Shown: positions 52,254 to 60,385 of the stretch, in pieces
Layout of the letters: each line of letters opens with the position of its first letter
Numbering within the stretch: the first letter of the stretch is position 1
Assembly: GCF_021353235.1 (NCBI RefSeq)
Contig: NZ_JAJTWT010000001.1
Location: forward strand, 620,001 to 684,000
DNA from: Pelomonas caseinilytica
Lineage (GTDB): Bacteria > Pseudomonadota > Gammaproteobacteria > Burkholderiales > Burkholderiaceae_C
DNA: 64,000 nucleotides
Direction: 5' to 3'
Made by a program: the position numbers and the translations under genes
The notes under the pieces: generated by a model
Databases searched by the model: none
Seen by the model: the letters and a program-made list of their open reading frames with translations, nothing else
What the model was told of the DNA's origin: nothing

Positions 52254-52619
52254 ATGGACCAAGCAGCGCCAGGCCGCCGGCGGCGAGTTCACAGCGCCGA
52301 GTTCAAGGCGCAGGCCGTGCAGGCCTCGCAGCAGCCAGGCGTATCAATGGCAGCTGTGGCAATGGCTCACGGCATCAACGCCAACCTGCTGCGGCGTTGG
52401 GTCCATGAACGGGTGCAGCCGCCTGCCGACACGGAGACTGTCAGCGCTAATCCCGTTGGCTTCATCGCGCTGCCGATGCCGACGCCGGCCGAGCCGCCTG
52501 CGCCGAGCGCAGAGCCCATCCGCATTGAGGTCCGCCGCGGCTCGACCGTCATCGCGGTGACCTGGCCAGCAAGCGCTGCCGATGCGTGCGCGGCCTGGAT
52601 GCGCGAGCTGCTGCGTTGA
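52254..52619 (+). CDS. tnpA: IS66 accessory protein TnpA
   Basis: A 121-residue protein: RVHSAEFKAQAVQASQQPGVSMAAVAMAHGINANLLRRWVHE is the helix-turn-helix of IS66 TnpA/OrfA, needed for transposition. The stop overlaps the TTG start of tnpB (52616). The start ATG is 87 bp inside the left end. No frameshift is seen. Confidence 0.9.
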   Translation: MDQAAPGRRRRVHSAEFKAQAVQASQQPGVSMAAVAMAHGINANLLRRWVHERVQPPADTETVSANPVGFIALPMPTPAEPPAPSAEPIRIEVRRGSTVIAVTWPASAADACAAWMRELLR

Positions 52620-52951
52620 TCCGCATAGACGCCGTGTGGCTCGCCACGACGCCACTGGACATGCGCGCCGGAACCGAGACCGCCCTGGCCCGCGTGGTCC
52701 AGGTGTTCGGCGGCGCGAAGCCGCACCATGCCTACCTCTTTGCCAACCGGCGCGCCACGCGCATGAAGGTTCTCGTGCATGACGGCATCGGTGTGTGGCT
52801 GGCGGCGAGGCGCCTGCACCAGGGCCGCTTCGTGTGGCCTCGCGATGTCTCGCTGGAGCAGATGTCGCTGACGCAGCCGCAGCTGCACGCCCTGGTGCTC
52901 GGGCTGCCATGGCAGCGCGTGGAAGACGACGGCGCGATCCGGTTGCTATGA
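52616..52951 (+). CDS. tnpB: IS66 Orf2 protein TnpB
   Basis: A 111-residue protein starting TTG at 52616, overlapping the tnpA stop. Typical TnpB motifs are LDMRAGTETALARVVQVFG and HHAYLFANRRATRMKVLVHDGIGVWLAARRLHQGRFVWP. TnpB is required with TnpA and TnpC for IS66-type transposition. Alternative in-frame start at 52586 would add 10 residues. Confidence 0.9.
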   Translation: MIRIDAVWLATTPLDMRAGTETALARVVQVFGGAKPHHAYLFANRRATRMKVLVHDGIGVWLAARRLHQGRFVWPRDVSLEQMSLTQPQLHALVLGLPWQRVEDDGAIRLL

Positions 52952-53006
52952 CGCAATCGGTGCTCGCGCCGATGCGCGCGGCCCGCGCTCGCACCACACT
53001 GCCGTC

Positions 53007-54596
53007 ATGGCAGTCGCCGCGCCCCTCAGTGCCGAAGACATCGCCTCGCTGGAGGCGGCGGGGCTCGGGCACATTGGCGCCAAGGTGCTTGCACTCCTGC
53101 AGCGGCAGTCGCACGACCAAACCGAGATCGAGTGGCGCGACGCCAAGATCGAGAAGCTAACCTTCGAGATGGCGCAGCTGCGCCGCGTGAAGTTCGGCAA
53201 GAAGAGCGAGCAGCTCGACGCTGAGCAGAGGACCCTGTTCGACGAGGCCGTGGATGCCGACCTCGCTGCCTTGGAGGCACAGCTGGCCGAGCTGATGGCC
53301 GCCAAGCGCAAGGACACCGAGCCCACGCCCGAGCGGCCGAAGCGTGCCGCGTTACCCGCACATTTGCCGCGCGTGGAGCGGCATCACGAACCGAGCGACA
53401 CGACGTGTCCCTGCGGCTGCCAGATGACACGGATCGGCGAGGACGTCAGCGAGAAGCTGGACTACACGCCAGGCAGCTTCACGGTAGAGCGCCATGTGCG
53501 CGGCAAGTGGGCTTGCGCGAAGTGCCGCACGTTGACCCAGGCACCGGTGCCGGCAGAGATCATCGACAAGGGCTTGCCCACCTCGGGCCTGCTCGCTCAT
53601 GTGCTGGTCGCCAAGCACTCGGACCACCTGCCGCTCTATCGCCAAGAAGCGATCTTCGAGCGCGCCGGCCTGGCCATCCCGCGCTCGACACTGGCGGCCT
53701 GGGTGGGCGTGTGCGGTGTACGGCTGCAGCCGCTGGTAGACGCAATGAAGGCCGACCTGCTGCGCCTGCCGGTGCTGCACGCCGACGAGACGCCGGTGGC
53801 CATGCTGGCGCCCGGCACCGGCAAGACCCATCGCGCCTATCTCTGGGCCTACGCCAGCGGCGCCTTCGAGACGATGCGCGCGGTTGTCTACGACTTCACC
53901 GAGAGCCGCTCCGGCCAGCATCCACGGACCTTCCTTGGTCATGGCACGGAGTGCGCCTGGAAGGGCAGCCTCGTGTGCGACGACTACTCGGGCTACAAGG
54001 CGCTGTTCCTCGACGGCGGCATCACCGAGGTGGGCTGCATGGCCCACGCGCGCCGCAAGTTCGTGGAGCTGCACTTGGCCAACAAGAGCACGCTGGCGGC
54101 CACCGCCATCGAGTTCATCGGGCAGCTCTACGGCATAGAGCGGGAAGTGAAGGACCTGCCAGCCGAGGATCGCTTGCGAGAACGACGAACTCGCGCGGCG
54201 CCGGTCGCGCAGGCGCTGCACGAGTGGTTGCTGGAGTTCCGGCCGAAGGTGCCGGATGGCTCGGCGACCGCCAAGGCCATGGACTACAGCCTCAATCGCT
54301 GGGCCGCGCTCACGCGTTACCTCGGCGACCCCGCCTTGCCCATCGACAACAATTTCGACGAGCAGCAGATCAGGCCCTGGGCCACAGGCCGGAAGAACTG
54401 GCTCTTCGCTGGGACGCTCCTCGCTGGACAGCGCGCTGCGGCCATCATGAGCCTCATCCAAACCGCGAAGTTGAACGGGCATGACCCCTACGCTTACCTG
54501 CACGATGTGCTGACGCGGCTACCGACTCAGAAGAACAAGGACCTCGACGGCCTACTTCCTCATCGGTGGAAACCCAACACAATTGAGGCTGGGTAG
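53007..54596 (+). CDS. tnpC: IS66 transposase TnpC
   Basis: A 529-residue DDE transposase. A leucine-rich N-terminal coiled-coil (QSHDQTEIEWRDAKIEKLTFEMAQLRRVKFGKKSEQL), a zinc-binding CPCGC...CAKC, and the catalytic residues D260 (LHADETP), D325/D326 (CDDYSGY) and E452 (DNNFDEQQIRP). C-terminal NWLFAGTLLAGQRAAAIMSLIQTAKLNGHDPYAYLHDVLTRLP is the family end. It appears full length and is followed by the passenger gene, 17 bp later. Confidence 0.94.
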   Translation: MAVAAPLSAEDIASLEAAGLGHIGAKVLALLQRQSHDQTEIEWRDAKIEKLTFEMAQLRRVKFGKKSEQLDAEQRTLFDEAVDADLAALEAQLAELMAAKRKDTEPTPERPKRAALPAHLPRVERHHEPSDTTCPCGCQMTRIGEDVSEKLDYTPGSFTVERHVRGKWACAKCRTLTQAPVPAEIIDKGLPTSGLLAHVLVAKHSDHLPLYRQEAIFERAGLAIPRSTLAAWVGVCGVRLQPLVDAMKADLLRLPVLHADETPVAMLAPGTGKTHRAYLWAYASGAFETMRAVVYDFTESRSGQHPRTFLGHGTECAWKGSLVCDDYSGYKALFLDGGITEVGCMAHARRKFVELHLANKSTLAATAIEFIGQLYGIEREVKDLPAEDRLRERRTRAAPVAQALHEWLLEFRPKVPDGSATAKAMDYSLNRWAALTRYLGDPALPIDNNFDEQQIRPWATGRKNWLFAGTLLAGQRAAAIMSLIQTAKLNGHDPYAYLHDVLTRLPTQKNKDLDGLLPHRWKPNTIEAG

Positions 54597-54613
54597 GCAG
54601 CGCAAGACATCTG

Positions 54614-55081
54614 ATGGACCAACTGGAAGAACTCATCGCTTCGACGTTCGCCGCGTTCAAAGCCGAGGCGATGTCCACGCCACCGATGAGCCTGCGCGCA
54701 GGCGATGCGGTTGACGACTACACCGACCAGCCCTCCTACTCGGCGCAAGCGGATGCAATCACCGATGACTACTTGCGCGAGTTCCGTTGGGGCCTCCCTC
54801 ACCTGGACAGCGCCTCTTGGCGTCACTACCTGCCCCATTTGCTCGCACATGCCGCTAAGCATCACGCCCTTGGCAGTGATGTGACCGACGCCCTCATCCA
54901 GAACCTACGGCCACCAGATCGCGGCCAGCTCTCATCGCTGAGCGCCGATCAGCAGCAGGTGGTCATCAAGGTTCTTGACCTCATCGCGTTCTGCGAAACA
55001 TCGCCGCACTCGCAAGCAGCCCAGACCGCACTTGAGGAATGGTGGGCGCCTGGCGCCTTGTACCGTCCGGCGTCAATCTGA
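54614..55081 (+). CDS. Passenger gene of the IS66 element (DUF6714-like)
   Basis: A 155-residue protein: MDQLEELIASTFAAFKAEAM, DYLREFRWGLPHLDSASWRHYLPHLLAHAAKHHALGSD, SSLSADQQQVVIKVLDLIAFCETSPHSQAAQTALEEWW. The W/Y-rich 'sWRhYLPhLLahAakh' block resembles the DUF6714 family; I cannot verify this without a search. It is not a transposase. It starts 17 bp after tnpC and its stop codon (55079-55081) lies inside the right terminal repeat, so it belongs to the element. Its role, such as target or host interaction, is unknown. Confidence 0.7.
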   Translation: MDQLEELIASTFAAFKAEAMSTPPMSLRAGDAVDDYTDQPSYSAQADAITDDYLREFRWGLPHLDSASWRHYLPHLLAHAAKHHALGSDVTDALIQNLRPPDRGQLSSLSADQQQVVIKVLDLIAFCETSPHSQAAQTALEEWWAPGALYRPASI

Positions 55082-55098
55082 CTTCGCGGGACGCATAC
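55073..55098 (-). repeat. IS66 right terminal inverted repeat
   Basis: Reads inward as GTATGCGTCCCGCGAAGT (reverse complement of 55098 downwards). It contains the stop codon of the passenger gene and matches the left repeat at 20 of 26 positions. Confidence 0.88.
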
Positions 55099-55106
55099 CG
55101 TTGAAC
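55099..55106. repeat. Target-site duplication, right copy
   Basis: CGTTGAAC, identical to 52159-52166. Confidence 0.9.
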
Positions 55107-55218
55107 GACGGCTTGCGGGAGTCGAGTTCGCGAATTCAAAGGCGGCAAACGCTGCAAAGCACCCAGCCCAGCCGCCAGCGTGAACTCCCCGCCAGCCCGA
55201 TAGCCGCTCTGCGTCCAC
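55107..55218 (-). pseudogene. N-terminal part of the ORF split by the IS66 element
   Basis: The reading frame starts with GTG at 55216-55218, 6 nt after the stop of the acyl-CoA synthetase gene, and reads VDAERLSGWRGVHAGG... FANSTPASRRS before meeting the right end of the IS. It joins in frame to 51793-52166 if the IS and one 8-bp copy are removed. The ribosome site is weak, so the true start could lie further downstream in the interrupted gene. Confidence 0.35.
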
Positions 55219-55224
55219 CCGTCG

Positions 55225-56907
55225 CTAAACCGCCCTCGCCTGCTCCCGCAGCCTCAGCACCCTGCGCTGCACCTTGCCGGTCGTCGTCATTGGCAGGGCG
55301 TCGATGAACTCGATCTCCTTGGGATACTCGTAGGGCGCCAGCCGCGCCTTCACGTGGGCCTGCAGCGCCTCCACCAAGGCCGCGTCGCCGCGCTGGCCCT
55401 CGGCCAGCACGACGTAGGCCTTGACCAGGGCGCCGCGCTCGGGGTCGGGCTTGGGCACCACGGCGACGTTGGCCACCGCCGGGTGCTTGACCAGGCAGTT
55501 CTCGATCTCGCCCGGGCCGATGCGGTAGCCGGCGCTCTTGAAGACGTCGTCCGCCCTGCCCTCGTACCAAAGCGTGCCGTCGGCATCGCGGCGGGCGAGG
55601 TCGCCCGTGCGGCACCAGCTGTCGCCCGGCTCGCCGGTGAACTTGGCGCGCGTGGCGGCCTCGTTGTTCCAGTAGCCGAGGAAGAAGACCGGGTCGGGGT
55701 CGCCATGGCGGTCCCGTGCGTGCAGGGCCACCTCGCCGACTTCGCCGGGCGCGCACTCGCGGCCTTCGTCGTCAATGACGGCCACGCGGTGGCCCGGATA
55801 GGCGCGGCCCATGCTGCCCGGCTTGGCCGGCCACAGGGCCTGGCAGTTGCCAACGACGTAGTTCATCTCCGTCTGGCCGAACATCTCGTTCACCGGCACC
55901 CCGAGGGCGTCGCGGCACCAGGCGAAGACGGCGTCGCCGACCGCCTCGCCCGCGCTCATCAGAGCGCGCAGCTTGAGCCCGTGGCGCCTGGGCCGGGGCT
56001 CAGCCTTCATCATGGCCTTGAGCGCCGTGGGAAAGAGGAAGGCGTGGGTGACGCCGTAGGCCGCCATCAGCTCGAAGGCCTTGGCCGCCGAGAAGCGCCC
56101 CTGCCAGGCCACGATGGGCCGGCCGAAGTAGAGCGTGGGCAGCAGGGCGTCCATCAAGCCGCCGGTCCACGCCCAGTCGGCCGGGCTCCAGAAGACGGCG
56201 TCGCTCGGCCGGGCCGGGTCGAAGGGGTCGAAGCCGAACCAGTTCTGGCTGGCGACGAAGCCGCTCAGGTTGCCGATGAGCGCGCGCTGCGGGATGAGGG
56301 CGCCCTTGGGGTTGCCGGTGGTGCCGCTGGTGTAGATGAGGATGGCCGGGTCGCCCGCGCGGGTGGCCACGGGCTTGAAGCGGGCTTCCTCCGCCTGCAG
56401 GGCTTGCATCCAGGGCAGTTCGTCGCTCTCCACGGGGCAGTCGCCCACGACGAGGATGCGCCGCAGCGCCGGGCAGCGGGCCTTGACCTCGCGCAGGGCC
56501 GGCAGGGCCTCGCAGGCGGCGATGGCCAGCACCGCGCCGCTGTCCTGCAGCCGGTACTCCAGCGCCTCGGCGCCGAAGAGCATGGACAGCGGCATGGCCA
56601 CGGCGCCGATCTGCTGGATGGCGATGTGGGCGACGGCCGTCTCGAAGCGCTGCGGCAGCACGATGGCCACGCGGTGGCCGCGGCGCACGCCCTGGTTCAG
56701 CAGCGCATTGGACAGGCGGTTGGCGGCGCGCTGCAGTTGGGCATAGCTGTATTGCGCGCGGCAGCCGCTCTCGCTGTCGAAGTGGATGGCCGTGGCCTTG
56801 GGCGTGTCGCGCGCCCAGCGTCCGCAGCAGGCCTCGGCGATGTTGAAGTCTTCGGGCACCTGCCAGCGGAAGGCGGCGTGCAGCGGCTCGTATCGGTCTT
56901 CCACCAT
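55225..56907 (-). CDS. Acyl-CoA synthetase (AMP-forming, Acs-like)
   Basis: A 560-residue adenylate-forming enzyme. The P-loop is ILIYTSGTTGNPKGALI, the middle motifs are FGQTEMNYVVGNC and SWCRTGDLARRDADGTLWYEGRADDVFKSAGYRIGPGEIENCL, and the C-terminal catalytic Lys lies in MTTTGKVQRR, the site of reversible acetylation in Acs. It activates a carboxylic acid to its CoA thioester; the substrate could be acetate or a longer acid. The IS66 element and the split ORF follow within 120 bp downstream. Confidence 0.9.
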   Translation of the reverse strand: MVEDRYEPLHAAFRWQVPEDFNIAEACCGRWARDTPKATAIHFDSESGCRAQYSYAQLQRAANRLSNALLNQGVRRGHRVAIVLPQRFETAVAHIAIQQIGAVAMPLSMLFGAEALEYRLQDSGAVLAIAACEALPALREVKARCPALRRILVVGDCPVESDELPWMQALQAEEARFKPVATRAGDPAILIYTSGTTGNPKGALIPQRALIGNLSGFVASQNWFGFDPFDPARPSDAVFWSPADWAWTGGLMDALLPTLYFGRPIVAWQGRFSAAKAFELMAAYGVTHAFLFPTALKAMMKAEPRPRRHGLKLRALMSAGEAVGDAVFAWCRDALGVPVNEMFGQTEMNYVVGNCQALWPAKPGSMGRAYPGHRVAVIDDEGRECAPGEVGEVALHARDRHGDPDPVFFLGYWNNEAATRAKFTGEPGDSWCRTGDLARRDADGTLWYEGRADDVFKSAGYRIGPGEIENCLVKHPAVANVAVVPKPDPERGALVKAYVVLAEGQRGDAALVEALQAHVKARLAPYEYPKEIEFIDALPMTTTGKVQRRVLRLREQARAV

Positions 56908-56971
56908 GGGGCCACCCCGGTTGGGACAAGGGGGCGAATGCTAGCCAGCGCGGCCGGGGCCGGCCTCAGGG

Positions 56972-58033
56972 CTAGCCCGGGTTGCCGCCCCCGCCGGGCA
57001 CGGCGCCGCAGAGATGGCGGTCGAGCAGCGCGGCCGTGAACTCCCAGCTCTGCTGATGCATGCCGCGCTGGTTGTAGTGGGTGCGGGTGACCACGGCGAC
57101 CGCGTCCAGCGCCGGCAGCATGAGGACGTGGTTGCCGCCATTGCCCGACATCATCCAGCCGCTGAAACGGCCGCAGCTCAGGCTGTAGTCGCGGCGCCAG
57201 AAGAGTTCGCCATAGTCCAGGCCGAAGGGGGTCTGGCGACGCACGCTCAACAGGGCGTCCACCTGGGCCGGCGCCAGCAGCTCCCGGCCCTGCCAGCGGC
57301 CGTGCTGAAGCAGCAGCTGCATCAGCGCCGCCCAGTCGCGGGTGCGCAGGCGCAGGCCGCCGCCGGCCATGGTCTCGCCGCTGGGCGAGTGATGCCACTG
57401 CACGGCGGTGATGCCCAGCGGCTCGAACAGCCGCCGCCTCGCGTAGGCCTCCAGGCCACCCGGCACCCGGCGCTCCAGCAGTTGCCCGAGCAGCACCACG
57501 CCGGCGGTGCAATAGGCCCAGGGCCCCAGGCCCTCGGCGTCGCGGGCGACGGCGCGAGTCGGCAGGTCCGCGGCCCAGCGCAGCCAGTGCGCCAGCGGGT
57601 ACATGTTCTCCTCGTTGCCGGGGCTGGCGTCCTGGTTGTCGTCGCAGTCGAGGGCCGACGACATCGTCAGCAAGTCCTCCACCGTGATGCCGCGCTTGGC
57701 CGGGCCGTCATGGGCGAGCGGCGCCAGGTCGTCGAAGGCGGCGAACACCGGCGTGTCGCGGCGCAGCATGCCGTCCTGCACCGCGGCGGCCACCAGCATG
57801 GCGGTGACCGATTTGCCCGCCGAGCGCGTGTCGTGCAGGGTGGCCGCGTCGGCACCGCGCGCGTAGGCCTCGACCTGCACACGGCCGCCGCGCTGCAGCA
57901 GCACGCTGGTCGCGCCAGGCAGGGCCTGCAGGGCGGCGGCATCGGGGTCGGCGGCCTCGGCACCGGCGGCCGAGGCGGCCAGCAGCAGCGGGGCGAGGAG
58001 GCGGACGGCGAGGAGGAGGCGCGGGCGGGTCAT
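56972..58033 (-). CDS. Serine hydrolase of the beta-lactamase class C fold
   Basis: A 353-residue protein with a signal peptide (RLLLAVRLLAPLLLAASAAGA). The active-site S-x-x-K is TRSAGKSVTAM, a Tyr motif is in GPWAYCTAGVVLLGQ, and a C-terminal GNGGNHVLMLP resembles the third motif. Such proteins include esterases, D-aminopeptidases and penicillin-binding-like hydrolases; true beta-lactamase activity is not implied. The start is either 58033 or 58042. Confidence 0.8.
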   Translation of the reverse strand: MTRPRLLLAVRLLAPLLLAASAAGAEAADPDAAALQALPGATSVLLQRGGRVQVEAYARGADAATLHDTRSAGKSVTAMLVAAAVQDGMLRRDTPVFAAFDDLAPLAHDGPAKRGITVEDLLTMSSALDCDDNQDASPGNEENMYPLAHWLRWAADLPTRAVARDAEGLGPWAYCTAGVVLLGQLLERRVPGGLEAYARRRLFEPLGITAVQWHHSPSGETMAGGGLRLRTRDWAALMQLLLQHGRWQGRELLAPAQVDALLSVRRQTPFGLDYGELFWRRDYSLSCGRFSGWMMSGNGGNHVLMLPALDAVAVVTRTHYNQRGMHQQSWEFTAALLDRHLCGAVPGGGGNPG

Positions 58034-58066
58034 GCCCCGCATGCTCGCGGTTGGCGATGCGCCGGT

Positions 58067-58882
58067 CTAGAAGGTTTTGAACCCGCCCAGCCAGGCCGCC
58101 GGAGTGCAGCGGTATTCGGCGCGGAAGAGCCGGGTGAAGTGGCTCTGGTCCGCGAAGCCGAGCTGGGCGGCCACGTCGGCGATGGGCTGGCCTTCGCGCA
58201 GCCGGCAGGCCGCACGGTTGAGCAGCGCCCGGCGCTGCAGTTGGCCAGGCGAGAGCCCGTAGCGGCGGCGGAAAGCCCGCGACAGCGAGACGGGATGCAC
58301 CCCTGCCGACGCCGCCAGGTCGGCCAGGCGCAGCGGCCGTTCGCAGTCGTCCACCAACTGCTCCATGCAGCGCCGCAGCCAGGCCGGCTCGCGCCGGTCG
58401 CCGATGGCGGCGGCGTCCGCCCGCGGCACGGTGGCGCTCAGCGCGCAGAGCTCGTGGCAACCCGCCTCGACCTGCAGCAGGCCGCCGAGGTCCAGGGCGC
58501 CGGCCTTGCCGGCCAGCGCCTGGGCGAAGCGCTGGGCCGCGTCCCGCAGCCGGCGCGCGCCGCCGTCCAGCAGCCCGAGCCCCGCCGCCTGGCTCGCGCC
58601 CAGGCTCAGCGCGGCAAAACGGCCGCCCGGCTCGACGAAGCTGTCGCGATGCCGCGTGCCGGGGGGATTCCACAGCACGTCGCCCGGGCCGAGCAGGCGC
58701 TCGGCGCCGCGCGCGCTGCTGCGGTAGCGGCCCGCGAGCACGACGATGAAGTGGCCGTCCGGATGCTCGTGCGGCTCCACGTCATGATCGGCCGCGCGCG
58801 CATTCAGGCGGGCGAGGCTGAAGCCGGCGACGTCGCTGCGGGCCTCGAAGCTGCCGTAGAACTGGGCGTGCAGCAGCCGCAT
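58067..58882 (-). CDS. AraC-family transcriptional regulator with cupin sensor
   Basis: A 271-residue protein. The N-terminal cupin-like domain carries EPHEHPDGHFIVVLAGRYRSS and LLGPGDVLWNPPGTRHRDSF, a metal- or ligand-binding beta-barrel. The C-terminal AraC HTH reads RLADLAASAGVHPVSLSRAFRRRYGLSPGQLQRRALLNRAACRLREGQPIADVAAQLGFADQSHFTRLFRAEYRCTPAAW. It lies 33 bp upstream of the serine hydrolase gene on the same strand and may regulate it. Confidence 0.88.
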   Translation of the reverse strand: MRLLHAQFYGSFEARSDVAGFSLARLNARAADHDVEPHEHPDGHFIVVLAGRYRSSARGAERLLGPGDVLWNPPGTRHRDSFVEPGGRFAALSLGASQAAGLGLLDGGARRLRDAAQRFAQALAGKAGALDLGGLLQVEAGCHELCALSATVPRADAAAIGDRREPAWLRRCMEQLVDDCERPLRLADLAASAGVHPVSLSRAFRRRYGLSPGQLQRRALLNRAACRLREGQPIADVAAQLGFADQSHFTRLFRAEYRCTPAAWLGGFKTF

Positions 58883-58913
58883 GGTCGGGACGCGGCGCCC
58901 GGCCGGCCTGCGC

Positions 58914-59441
58914 TCAGATGGACAGCCAGCTCGACGGCGACCACATGCTGGGCCGGTCGCCGTCGGCATAGCGCTCGAGGGCGTCGCCCGTGAGGCGGCA
59001 GATGCGCCAGTCGGGCATGACGTCCGCGCCCAGCTTCTCGTAGAAGCGGATGGCGTCCTCGTTCCAGTCCAGCACGGTCCAGTCGAAGCGGCCGTAGCCG
59101 CGCTCGCAGGCCAGCTGGGCGAGCTGGATGATCAGCGCGCGGCCCAGGCCGCTGCGGCGGTGGGCGGGGCGCACGTAGAGGTCCTCCAGGTAGAGGCCGG
59201 GCTTGGAGAGGAAGGTCGAGAAGTTGGTGTAGTACAGGGCGAAGGCCACCACCTCGCCGCCCACCTCGCCCACCATGCACTCGGCCACGGGCCGCTCGCC
59301 GAAGAGGTGGGGCGCCAGCTTGTCGGGCGTCACCTCCAGGAGGTGGGTCAGGTTCTCGAACTCGGCAAGTTCGCCGATCAGCTGGACGATGGCGTTCAGG
59401 TCGCGCGGCTCGGCGGCGCGGATGTCATGGGGTGCAGGCAT
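58914..59441 (-). CDS. GNAT-family N-acetyltransferase
   Basis: A 175-residue acetyltransferase. Acetyl-CoA motif A is LEDLYVRPAHRRSGLGRALIIQLAQLACERGYGRFDWTVLDWNEDAIRFYEKLGA, with the R/Q-x-x-G-x-G/A pattern RRSGLGRA. The N-terminus (EPRDLNAIVQLIGELAEFE) and the aromatic motif fit the diamine/spermidine N-acetyltransferase-like group. The acceptor is unknown. It is upstream of the AraC regulator gene, on the same strand, by 31 bp. Confidence 0.88.
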   Translation of the reverse strand: MPAPHDIRAAEPRDLNAIVQLIGELAEFENLTHLLEVTPDKLAPHLFGERPVAECMVGEVGGEVVAFALYYTNFSTFLSKPGLYLEDLYVRPAHRRSGLGRALIIQLAQLACERGYGRFDWTVLDWNEDAIRFYEKLGADVMPDWRICRLTGDALERYADGDRPSMWSPSSWLSI

Positions 59442-59485
59442 GGTGACGGCATTGTCCGCGGACTGGCGTGTCCTACAGTGCGGAT

Positions 59486-60385
59486 ATGCCCGATGTCTAC
59501 ACCCCCCGCCGCCTGCACGCCGGCGAATTCCTGAGCCTGCGCGGCCTGCGCCACCACCTCCTGCGCTGGGGTCAGCCCTTGCCCGGTCGCCCGCCCCTGG
59601 TGATGGTGCACGGCTGGATGGACGTCGGCGCCTCCTTCCAGTTCGTCGTCGACGCCCTGCCCGACGACCGCGAGATCGTCGCCCTGGACTGGCGCGGCTT
59701 CGGCCTGAGCGCCACGACGGGCGCCGACTGCTACTGGTTCCCCGACTACCTCGGCGACCTCGACGCCCTGCTCGATGCCATCAGCCCCGGCGCGCCGGTG
59801 GACCTGCTGGGCCACAGCATGGGCGGCAACGTGGCGATGAGCTATGCCGGCGTTCGCCCGCAGCGGGTGCGGCGCTTGATCAATCTCGAAGGCTTCGGCA
59901 TGCCCGACGTGGCGCCCGCCGCCGCGCCCGAGCGCCTGGCCAAGTGGCTGGACGAGCTGAAGGACCCGCCCACGCTGCGGCCCTACGCCACGCGCGCCGA
60001 GGTGGCCGAGCGGCTGATCAAGAACAACCCCCGCCTGCCGGCCGACAAGGCCGCCTGGCTGGCCGGCCACTGGGCGCGCGAAACGCCCGCGGGCTTCGTG
60101 CTCAACGCCGACCCCGCCCACAAGCTGGCCAACCCCATGCTCTACCGCAAGGCCGAGGTGCTGGCCTGCTGGCAGCGCATTGCCGCGCCGACGCTGTGGG
60201 TGGAGGGCAGCGACGACCAGCTCAGCCGCTTCTGGGGCGGCCGCTACCCCCGCGAGGACTTCGAAGCCCGGCTGGCGCTGGTGCCCGACCTGAAGCGCGC
60301 CGTGCTGCAGGACGCCGGCCACATGCTGCACCACGACCAGCCCGAGGCGCTGGCCGCGCAGATCAGCGCATTCCTGGCGGAGTGA
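59486..60385 (+). CDS. Alpha/beta hydrolase
   Basis: A 299-residue protein with MVHGWMDVG (oxyanion hole), the nucleophile elbow LLGHSMGGNVAMSYA, an acid region LWVEGSDD and a histidine in DAGHMLHHDQPEAL. Short hydrolase of the Mhp/esterase type; substrate unknown. ATG 59486 was preferred to 59468. It overlaps the convergent DUF4212 gene by 23 bp. Confidence 0.85.
   Translation: MPDVYTPRRLHAGEFLSLRGLRHHLLRWGQPLPGRPPLVMVHGWMDVGASFQFVVDALPDDREIVALDWRGFGLSATTGADCYWFPDYLGDLDALLDAISPGAPVDLLGHSMGGNVAMSYAGVRPQRVRRLINLEGFGMPDVAPAAAPERLAKWLDELKDPPTLRPYATRAEVAERLIKNNPRLPADKAAWLAGHWARETPAGFVLNADPAHKLANPMLYRKAEVLACWQRIAAPTLWVEGSDDQLSRFWGGRYPREDFEARLALVPDLKRAVLQDAGHMLHHDQPEALAAQISAFLAE

Larger units (their letters stand above)
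52167..55098 (+). mobile_element. Complete IS66-family insertion sequence with a passenger gene
   Basis: The element is 2932 bp long with imperfect 26-bp terminal inverted repeats (52167-52192 and 55073-55098; 20 of 26 identical, both outer ends starting GTA-x-GCGTCC) and is flanked by a perfect 8-bp duplication CGTTGAAC. It carries tnpA, tnpB, tnpC and, beyond tnpC, a fourth gene (54614-55081) that ends inside the right repeat. All three transposition genes are intact, and the active-site residues of tnpC are present, so it could still be mobile. Confidence 0.92.

Noticed and set aside
54484-54500. CTACGCTTAC inside tnpC as the right IS66 end
   Set aside because: It resembles the left terminal repeat but lies within the tnpC coding sequence and has no matching duplication; 55073-55098 fits better and has the 8-bp duplication.
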